A stretch of DNA of 38,788 bases from Zoopage sp. CT-All (taxonomy: Eukaryota > Zoopagomycota > Zoopagomycetes > Zoopagales > Zoopagaceae), in NCBI GenBank assembly GCA_004114245.1, contig QZWS01000025.1, positions 1 through 38,788 on the forward strand, written 5' to 3'. Of this stretch, positions 30,511 to 38,788 are shown one piece after another (within the stretch, counting starts at the first letter, position 1; the number at the start of each line of letters is the position of its first letter). The notes below the pieces were generated by a model that saw only the letters and a list, made by a program, of their open reading frames with translations, did no database searches and was not told the origin of the DNA. The position numbers and the translations under genes are program-made.

Positions 30511-31457
30511 GGGGCCGTGGGGGCGGCGCCGAGTGGAGGTGGATGGATGCTGCGGAGATGAAAGAATGACGAATTGATTGATTGCAAACAATCGAGCAAA
30601 TTAGCCGTCTGTTCAGCCGTCGCTTGTGCTGTTGGGACAAGTCGCCAGGGGTGTATTGTATTGACTGTGTAAAGAGACTGCCTTGCTAGGCATTATAGCT
30701 AAGCTGGCTATAATTGAGGAGTCAGGGCTAAAGCGGTAGTGCACTAGGGAGTATGTAGTTTACTATTGTTGTAGGAACAGCAATGTAGTTGTTTATCACT
30801 GTTCCAGTATCATGTATTCAAGTGGGAATTGGTGGCAGTGGACGCTCTTTTAAACCTCTAGGTGATTACACATAATTGATTAATTGGATTGGTTTAGCTA
30901 ATTAGATTGGCAATCTCCAATCTGTCCAAACTCGTACTAACCAATCATCCTTCCACACTATTGATTATCTCTTATAACACTGATAGCATATATGCCATTC
31001 ATATCAATTGCCAGGTAGGAGTTTTATTCTAGCTATATTTATGTGACTAAATCTGTCATTCAATACTAGTGCTTCTTGGAATCAATGAGTGCAAGTCAAT
31101 GCAATATGAATTAGTCTGCTATAGGTTTGCCTGTATTTCTCATGAATCCATAACAAGCAGTCAATACTTACTGTTGGAGTAGGTGCAGATGGTGCACATG
31201 GTGCAGAGTTACTATGAAAGAGGATATATTTATCAGCAGTCTACACACTGAACCCCTGGTATCTGAGCCCAGTCAACCGCCGTCTTGGGGGGAAGTGCAG
31301 TGCGGTGCAACGGCTGCTGGGTTTCATACCCAATCACTGGCCATGGGGCGGTTGCATCGCTGCAGCCACGCGGTCCACTTTCGTCAGCCACCCTTCCCCG
31401 CTACGTCATCCTCACCGGCATCCCTTCCGCATAGACACCGCCCGTTCCTTCACCACC
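30511..31457. other. AT-rich intergenic region with small hairpins
   Basis: About 950 bp between divergent genes with no convincing frame. Two perfect small inverted repeats are visible: ATTATAGC at 30692-30699 with its complement at 30707-30714, and GGAACAG at 30774-30780 with its complement at 30799-30805. Base composition drops sharply in GC compared with the flanking genes, as in the repeat-rich left end. Promoters of both neighbours should lie at the edges. Confidence 0.4.
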
Positions 31458-32342
31458 ATGTCCTTTCAGCCAGGAAATATCTTGCCAAGCCACTGCCGGG
31501 CGATGATGCAGACCGGCCGCGTCACCCCCGACTGCCAGGCCATGATCGCCCGGTCGGGCTTCACCGGTCCCATGGGGCCGCCCGGCATGGCCATGAACGG
31601 CCCGGGCATGCCCCCGCCTTTTCCAAACCGTCCTTGGGATCCGTCAATGTCGGACAACAACGGATTCCATGATGAAGAGATGGGCCCGCCTCCGTTCCCC
31701 AATGGCCAATTCGCGCCGCCGTTCCCCGGCGCCATCTCGCCCATGGGCACGCCGTTCGCGCATGGCATCACCGCATTCCCGCACTCGGTGGGCCACACCG
31801 GGGACGGGCACGACAATTACTGGAGGGATAGGACCGCGATCATTGCCGGTTCTGTGGTCGGCGGGCTTGCCGTGGTGGGTATCATCGCGGGCATCATCGC
31901 GTATATGGTGCGCAAGCGGAGGAATGACGAGGCAAAGTTTGTTATGAACAAGGCGCTGGCGTCATACAGCAAGGATAACGCTGGCGGTGGTGGAAATCGC
32001 GGGTTTGGCTCGCCGGTGCCGCCGCCGCCCACCACCAATGCGTATCACGCGCACCACGCGCATCACACGCACCTTCCCAAGGTTGCCGATGCCAGCACTG
32101 TGCCGTACGGCCTTAATGCTTCCTACCAGCCACGCACGCGAATCCGTCGTGCGTCGTCGTCGTCGTCCATCGTCTCGTCCACCCACCACGCCATTCGTGG
32201 CATGGTGCCCATGTCCTCCTCCGTAGCGAAAAGCGCCGTCGATAGCCGTGGTAAGAGTGGCCGCAAGGTGTCGATTGTCGGGGAGCTGCATGATGTCGAG
32301 TTGGGCGGGGCTGCCAAAACGTCCCGCGAGGCCGTGGTGTAG
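31458..32342 (+). CDS. Single-pass membrane protein with Pro/Gly/Met-rich ectodomain, 294 aa
   Basis: I do not recognise the family. The first 120 residues are rich in P, G, M and F (repeats such as GPMGPPGMAMNGPGMPPPFP and PNGQFAPPFPG), with two cysteines near the start (SHCRAM, DCQAM). One transmembrane helix follows (IIAGSVVGGLAVVGIIAGII, about 131-150) with small-residue packing motifs and a stop-transfer YMVRKRR. The cytoplasmic half is basic, H- and S-rich (AHHAHHTH, RRASSSSSIVSS). The design resembles fungal wall-stress sensors of the Mid2/Wsc type, but there is no cleavable signal or Ser/Thr mucin region, so this is only an analogy. Its stop lies 45 bp from the convergent NAMPT stop. 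Confidence 0.65.
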   Translation: MSFQPGNILPSHCRAMMQTGRVTPDCQAMIARSGFTGPMGPPGMAMNGPGMPPPFPNRPWDPSMSDNNGFHDEEMGPPPFPNGQFAPPFPGAISPMGTPFAHGITAFPHSVGHTGDGHDNYWRDRTAIIAGSVVGGLAVVGIIAGIIAYMVRKRRNDEAKFVMNKALASYSKDNAGGGGNRGFGSPVPPPPTTNAYHAHHAHHTHLPKVADASTVPYGLNASYQPRTRIRRASSSSSIVSSTHHAIRGMVPMSSSVAKSAVDSRGKSGRKVSIVGELHDVELGGAAKTSREAVV

Positions 32343-32387
32343 TCAATTATTATACATTATCGTGTTTGCCAAGCACCCTAGCACATT

Positions 32388-33977
32388 TCAGCAGTGTTGC
32401 TCGCGGATCTGCGCCATTATTCGCGCAATCTTTTCCTTCAACTCGCTGGTAATCACATCGCGCGTTTTGTCCTTCCCTGCCGCCTCCCATTCTCGCCGCA
32501 TACGGCTGCGCATCTCCCAAAATACCTCCCGCCGCTTGGCCTCCACTGGGCCATGGTCATACACCACCTTGAGTAGGTTCTCGGCACTGCCTTGATCTCC
32601 CTCGCGCTTCGGGCGAACCACGAGGCCGCCGTGGGCATCCCGCACCACCGCCAACTCGCCGGGCATGCTAATCTTGCCGTGGTCTCCCTTCGGCGTCTTC
32701 ATCACCTCACGCACTGTGCCATCGCTGTACTCCACCAGCGACAGTTTGGTTGCAAAGCTCATCGTGTCACGGTGCACCCGCTGCAACAGGGCCCCACCCA
32801 TGCCAAATGCGACATTGGCGGCGCTGAAGCCGGCCGCATGCACCGCCTCCACTATCCGCTCAATCGTGTGGATGCCTATCCCGTCGCCTTGGATCACCGA
32901 TGCGCCGCTGATCACTTTAAACCCCTTGCCGTTCACCGTTGACCCAAACGTCTTGTCGGCGGCGTGCAGTGCCATCATGACGGTTTCCACCGGCTCGCCG
33001 CTGTCCGGGCGCAGCACCCACCATCCCCCACGCGCCTCCTTCTCCGCCTTTAGCCCCGGCACGAGCTCATTCAGCGCCCGGGAGTAGTCGTACGAGTCCA
33101 TGACGGTGGCAAACGCGCCATCGCCAAATGCAGTCATCTCCTGCTCAATCGCGGCGCGTTCGCTGCGATGCGCGGTCATCACCGAGTGCTCTGTTGCGGG
33201 GATCGACTCGGCCACTGGCGCGCCGTCATTCAGCGCATACTGCACATGGTATGCTGCCGAGAGCGTGTCGCTGCCTTTAAACGACAGCAGATGCGCGGCA
33301 CCACCAATGATGGACTGCTCCACGGACGCACACCCCCGGAAGCCGAAATCGTGCAGCCGAGACTCGATTAGCGCCTCGCGCATGGTATCATCCACGCTAA
33401 CCTCAAACGCGCGCTCAATCACATCGCGGGTGCGTCGGGACAACGTCGCCACGGTGGAGGGATACCACACCATGACGAGAATCGTCTCCAAATACGTCAC
33501 CAGCCCGGCAAAATCCCCCTCGGCGGTGATCTGGAAGACTGGGACGTGCGGGTACACGACCGTGGCGTCCGGCAATGCTTCGATCCGGACCGGGAACCAG
33601 CCCCCGCACTCATCCACGATGCGATCGAACAGGGCCCGCGGGAACACAAACGGGGTGTTGCCGGGGCCGTGGCCGCGAGCAAACATTTCCGCGCGATCAA
33701 CGTCCGTGCGCGTCCACCGCCTCGCGATATATGTGTCGAGGAGGTAGTCCAGTCCGTGGAAGACGATGCGGTGGTCGACGGGGTCGCGATCGTAGGGCGC
33801 GCGGAACTCGGCGTACGCGGTCATGCGACGGGCATCGTGCGGATACAGGGACGGGTGCGAGAGCTTGTACGAGTCGGTGAGGAGCGGCGGCGGGATGCCG
33901 TGCATTGGTGAGCGCGGGGAGGATGCCTGTGCGAGGGGGATGCTCATATGGTGTTGGATGCGTGACGAGGCGCACAT
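32388..33977 (-). CDS. NAMPT: Nicotinamide phosphoribosyltransferase, 529 aa
   Basis: An uninterrupted exon encodes the enzyme that joins nicotinamide and PRPP to form NMN, the first step of NAD salvage. The active-site set known from human NAMPT is present: LTDSYKLSH (D16/Y18), HDFGFRG (F193/R196), GSDTL (D219), ATEHSVMTA (catalytic H247), LRPDSGEP (R311/D313), VIQGDGIGIHTIE (G353/D354), FGMGGALLQ (G384) and VHRDTMSFATK (R392). Length is slightly above the human 491. ATG 33977 is the longest start; MSIPLAQA at 33947 is an alternative and neither has a targeting signal. Most model fungi lack NAMPT and use nicotinamidase instead. It is divergent from PTPA (312 bp gap). No introns were found, unlike most neighbours. 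Confidence 0.95.
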   Translation of the reverse strand: MCASSRIQHHMSIPLAQASSPRSPMHGIPPPLLTDSYKLSHPSLYPHDARRMTAYAEFRAPYDRDPVDHRIVFHGLDYLLDTYIARRWTRTDVDRAEMFARGHGPGNTPFVFPRALFDRIVDECGGWFPVRIEALPDATVVYPHVPVFQITAEGDFAGLVTYLETILVMVWYPSTVATLSRRTRDVIERAFEVSVDDTMREALIESRLHDFGFRGCASVEQSIIGGAAHLLSFKGSDTLSAAYHVQYALNDGAPVAESIPATEHSVMTAHRSERAAIEQEMTAFGDGAFATVMDSYDYSRALNELVPGLKAEKEARGGWWVLRPDSGEPVETVMMALHAADKTFGSTVNGKGFKVISGASVIQGDGIGIHTIERIVEAVHAAGFSAANVAFGMGGALLQRVHRDTMSFATKLSLVEYSDGTVREVMKTPKGDHGKISMPGELAVVRDAHGGLVVRPKREGDQGSAENLLKVVYDHGPVEAKRREVFWEMRSRMRREWEAAGKDKTRDVITSELKEKIARIMAQIREQHC

Positions 33978-34289
33978 ACGATGCTGCCCAATGAGGACAG
34001 CGGCTTGTCCAAAATCAAATATGTATTTCTACGACTACATGCAATCCTACTTGCGAATTCAATTGGATGGCAGAAGTTGGGTCAGGATGTATGTGGACTG
34101 CAAGCAGACAGACATGCTAACTAGGAATGACGTGTTCTCACGTTGACCACAACCGAGGAGCATGTACGATATCCCTTGCAGTGGGTCGCGGGCTGGCCTG
34201 AAAGAAAACTCTCGCGGCCATCGCAGTCGCGGCCATCGCAGTCTTGCCGCGTTTCCCGGCTGACGCGCATCTAACAGATTCCGTCGCTG
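33978..34289. promoter_or_regulatory. Divergent promoter region of NAMPT and PTPA
   Basis: These 312 bp between two start codons hold both promoters. A direct repeat GCGGCCATCGCAGTC occurs twice in tandem with slight variation at about 34213-34246. No TATA box could be assigned with confidence. Confidence 0.4.
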
Positions 34290-35609
34290 ATGCATTCGCC
34301 CAAGCGGCAGATCCTCACCAAGGACGACCTCGATCTTTTCCACGCATCCCCCGCATACAGCGAATATGTCGCATTCGTGGTGAAGCTCAACAACGCTGTT
34401 CGCAACATGACCACGCGCGCAGAGTGCCAGCAGTCGCCAGCATGTCCTCCTCCGTCCTCGCCGATATTCATACCTATCTTTGCAGATCATCGACGCATTG
34501 GTCTCTATGCTCGCAAAGCTGCAGGCGCTGGTCGAGGAGATTCCGCCCGTGGAGAACAGCAAGAGCCGGTTTGGGAACCCCGCGTTCAGGGACTTTTATG
34601 ACCGTGCTGCCATGGTATTCCATCTGTTCGATGTGATTGCGGCTTCAAGTGCTGTAGAATATCCCCGTTATTCTTGACGCCTTTGTCGCGCCACGGGATG
34701 CTGTTGGCGAGGCTTCAACCTATCTCATCGAGAGCTTCGGAAATCGACAACGGATCGACTACGGCACGGGACACGAAGTCAACTTTATCGCATTCTTGTA
34801 ATTGCGCTATCACTCTCATTGTTTCTAAAAAGTGCTACAGGCTATGCTTGGATAAGCTCGGCCTTTTTAGCGAATTGGATTATCCCGCCGTCGTTTTACG
34901 CGTATTCAATGGGTCAGCTTGCATATCGTGTCCTGGCCACCTCTGACGTGACGATTCCCGCCTAGCTACATTGGCTTGATGCGCGCGCTTCAATTCACAT
35001 ACTGGCTGGAGCCGGCTGGGTCGCACGGTGTTTGGGGACTGGACGACTATCATTTCCTCCCGTTCCTATTTGGTTCATCCCAGCTTTTGGGTGGGTTTGC
35101 CGAGTGCCCCGAGCTTATTCTGACGCGGCTGTGATTGCAGACCACAAGTACATTCGACCAAAGAGTATCCACGATTCCGAGGTCATTGAACAGTACGCGC
35201 CCGATTACATGTACCTAGCCTGCATCAAGTTCATCAACTCAGCAAGTTGCTTGCGACATTCTTTCTCTCTATGAACGTCCAATAGGTCAAGTCCGCGTCG
35301 CTGAGATGGCATTCGCCGATGCTCGACGACATCTCATCGGCCAAGTCCTGGTCAAAGATCAACACCGGTATGATCAAGATGTACCAGGCAGAGGTGCTTG
35401 GCAAGCTGCCCATCATGCAGCACTTCATGTTTGGATCGCTGATAAGCTTCACCGGATGCAGCACTGATGAGGATCTGCATGCAGCAGAGTGTGCGACGGG
35501 CCATGTTCATGCCATGGGGCAAGAGGCACCGGTATGCTGCGGCATGAAGGTTCCAAGCGCAATTGCTGCTGCAGCTGGTGGAAAGGCGAGGATGCTTCCG
35601 TTTGATTGA
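34290..35609 (+). CDS. PTPA: PP2A phosphatase activator PTPA/RRD, 7 exons, 346 aa
   Basis: Exons are 34290-34439, 34486-34614, 34658-34797, 34841-34912, 34966-35090, 35141-35241 and 35286-35609. PTPA is a peptidyl-prolyl isomerase-type activator that loads metal into protein phosphatase 2A. Family blocks: [76 protein letters not shown] with [26 protein letters not shown], and [20 protein letters not shown] with [12 protein letters not shown]. Introns 1 and 6 start with GC (GCATGT and GCAAGT) rather than GT; both restore exact spacing to the human protein. The C-terminal tail is rich in Cys/His ([19 protein letters not shown]), as in fungal RRD proteins. Its stop is 25 bp from that of the convergent E2 gene. 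Confidence 0.93.
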
Positions 35610-35634
35610 TTGTATTTGTTGTTTGGATGCATCC

Positions 35635-36691
<1,057 letters not shown>

Positions 36692-36748
36692 TCAATGAAA
36701 AATATATGCGGCACTGAGACTTCCACCATAATATCCGATACAACCCGT

Positions 36749-38773
36749 TTAGCGTCCCTGCACACCAAAAGAGTCTTGAGCAGTGTGGGATGAGATGCTT
36801 GCCGTCGATCCTGTTATAAACTCATCCATGGAATCATGCTGCGCTATGTGGTACGGACTGGAGGCATTCCTGGATACGCCGCTCTCGAATGACATCTTGG
36901 TGCTAGTCTTGGAGAAGCCGATGGGTTCTAGGACGATGGCCTGTCCGTCCGGGGTGTCATGAGGCTGAGTCAAGGCGTTGCCTCGATCAACGCTTAGCGT
37001 GTCAGACAAGGTCGCAATACCAGCCGCTGGCTGAGACTTATGGCTCAAGATCGCCAGCACAACGAATATGGTCCCATGGAGAACAAGCCACATCAAGAGT
37101 TGCACGGTCACAATAACACGATGACCAATGGCATGGCGTTTAACCCGAGTTCGAGAAACAACGACGAGTAGGAACGCGATGATGGCACACGACGTTGCCA
37201 AGTATCCTAGCCGGGCGATTCGCGTCAATCCATTTCGAGCTTCTCTCCGGTCCGCCGCGATTATAATTACGTCAATGAAATCAAGTACTGGACAATGTGA
37301 GAAATAAGTACAAGTGGTACAAAGGCACGCACCAAGATATGCGAAGAATGCTGACTGAATGACCAGAATGAACGAAATAATGTAGGGAAAGATGAGACCA
37401 GTGTAGGCAAAAAATGGATAGAAATCGTAGCCAGGAGGAATCTTGCTGCGGCAAAGAACGGCAGCAAACGTTATCAAGCTGGTCACTATTGATATGTAGG
37501 TGAGAATCTCAAAGCGATGGTGCCATTTGCTCTCGCGAATTCGCTTGGCAATTCGAATCCTGAGAAGCATCAGTGCCAGCGTGCACTGGGTGGTTGGGAC
37601 CCACCAAGTCAACATGAGCATTGTGAAACAAAGCGCCGTGGAGAGGTATGAAACGTCGATGAGGACATCGAGGATGGGAGATAATGGATCGAAGGGCTGC
37701 AGAAACAAGGGGACTAGGTCATAGGCGTGAGCAACATCTGCTATCAACTCCATTGCACTTACTGATCAAGCAGAGTAGCGAGTTGACCATAAGCAAAAGC
37801 GAATAGTCCATGCGTTGCAGCGATCGCCTGAATGCCTGGCCAAACGAGAGCCGGGGAGCTGCGACGGCTGCATTGACTGCGCGCGGGTGCGGTCGCTGCG
37901 TATCGCTCGGCAGGAAATACGACCGAATATATCTCAGATAGATGTGGACAACAAAGAGTATAAATCCAAACATGAGCACGATCACGGCCTAGGCAGACAA
38001 ATCGGATAAATGGTCGAGAAGAGTTCCAGTAACGCACCAGCGCCATGCACGCGTAGCTGTACACTTTGTAGCCGTAGCTCATCATCAGATCGTTCCATGG
38101 CCCACGCTCCGGCTCTAGGTATATGTACACGCTGGATCCGGAGGCAATGCGGTCCAATGCAATCAGTGCGAACGCGGGCTCAACTGCCATCCCGCGAGTC
38201 CCGCCAACAGTCGCTGGTGAGCTTGGTTTGCCCACGGGACTATAGTATCCAGAGACATCGTACATCTCGTAATCGTTGCCGGAGAATGCAGCGATGGTTG
38301 CATTGACCGTCGACTGCGTGCTGTTGTGAATAGCCTCGAGGACCTGAGCGAGTCGAGTGGGTGTATACAAGGGATGGCATTACCTGCGAGAATGTAAGGC
38401 AAAATGCCTTATCAAACTCCAGCTTGGTGACGATCACCATCCGTGTCGGATTGGACGCAGTGTCCAGCGCAGCCGGCTCGTACGCGGCCGCCGAACAAGG
38501 CCGAGTCAGCCTCAGCCGCTGAACACGCATCAAAGTTGGCACCCGATCGGGTCGGACGATCGCCGGCGATAGAAACAAGTCGTACCCGCGGTATGCAACG
38601 GTGCCGGTGGGGAGAGCACTGGCGCTGCTGGGGATGGCGGGCGCGGAGGCATTTGTCGGCAGCAGGTGCACGGTGGCGCGGACCCGGCAGCTCAAGAGAC
38701 AGCATGCAGTGATCAGCACCGCGGAGCCCAGCCAAGCTGATGTTCGACCGCCGCGCGGCCTATATATACACAT
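36749..38773 (-). CDS. Seven-transmembrane protein with signal peptide and ectodomain, 5 exons, about 613 aa
   Basis: Exons in transcript order are 38773-38384, 38343-38038, 37988-37763, 37713-37333 and 37287-36749. The N-terminus has a signal-like segment (AWLGSAVLITACCLLSC) and about 220 residues of ectodomain with N-glycosylation sites (NST, NAT). Parts (VIVTKLEFDKAFCLTFSQVL, IAAFSGNDYEMYD, FALIALDRIASGSSVYIYL) are weakly reminiscent of a protease-associated domain. Seven hydrophobic helices follow, from ACMALAVIVLMFGFILFVV to VTVQLLMWLVLHGTIFVVL, then a 100-residue S/T-rich cytoplasmic tail. This is a receptor-like layout; I cannot name the family. Introns are 40, 49, 49 and 45 nt; the last is a stop-free multiple of three. 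The start lies 15 bp from the window edge, so a longer N-terminus cannot be excluded. Confidence 0.7.
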
Positions 38774-38788
38774 GTAGGATGCGGGCTG

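Noticed and set aside
29647-30561. 304-codon open frame on the plus strand
   Set aside because: It is antisense to the 7TM protein, is rich in R/G/H/D and has no hydrophobic core or motif.
33100-33747. 215-codon open frame opposite NAMPT
   Set aside because: It lies entirely opposite conserved NAMPT coding sequence and is Ser/Arg-rich with no domain.

Overview
The window is nuclear DNA from a fungus, most likely an early-diverging zoosporic (chytrid-like) lineage. Reasons: genes are cut by many tiny introns (nearly all 38-57 nt, GT-AG, CTRAC/CTAAT-like branch sites); a hybrid histidine kinase is present; and there are orthologues of genes lost from most Dikarya or shared with animals (NAMPT, MESH1/HDDC3, a PEHE-domain protein, a RAD51AP1-like protein). 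The species is not proven. I reconstructed splice sites by eye, using reading frames and recalled family alignments; no search was run.

Layout. 1-3.7 kb: gene-free repeat DNA with a diverged inverted repeat, one arm of which carries a solo-LTR-like insertion flanked by a 5-bp target duplication. 3.7-6.4 kb: two divergent genes for secreted proteins; one has an F-box-like motif just after its signal peptide. 7.1-8.5 kb: CLN3. 8.6-10.3 kb: a 110-bp pogo-type MITE and an apparently intact Tc1/mariner element (30-bp perfect terminal repeats, TA duplications, 344-aa DD34E transposase), which ends 48 bp before an ACT-domain gene. 11-20.6 kb: a compact block, partly of genome-maintenance genes: ORC3, a PH-domain protein, a RAD51AP1-like protein, COA4, ORC6 (minus strand) and MESH1. 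20.9-26.7 kb: an F-box protein and a GAF-type hybrid histidine kinase, convergent. 27-31 kb: a decayed relative of the first secreted gene, a PEHE protein head-to-head with RNA polymerase III subunit RPC34, and a 7TM protein. 31.5-38.8 kb: a Pro/Met/Gly-rich single-pass membrane protein, NAMPT, the PP2A activator PTPA/RRD, a UBE2E-type E2, and a second 7TM protein with a secreted ectodomain that reaches the right edge.

The genes do not form one pathway. The left side is repeat-rich and holds lineage-specific secreted genes; the rest is dense housekeeping DNA with start codons as close as 25 bp (divergent) and stop codons as close as 25 bp (convergent). Links that stand out are ORC3 and ORC6, two subunits of one complex about 4.4 kb apart with a recombination-type protein between them, and two metabolite-handling enzymes (NAMPT for NAD salvage, MESH1 for NADPH/ppGpp hydrolysis). 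The best leads are the secreted F-box-like protein and its partner, the fungal RAD51AP1-like protein, two GC-AG introns in PTPA, and the LTR insertion with its empty site preserved in the window.
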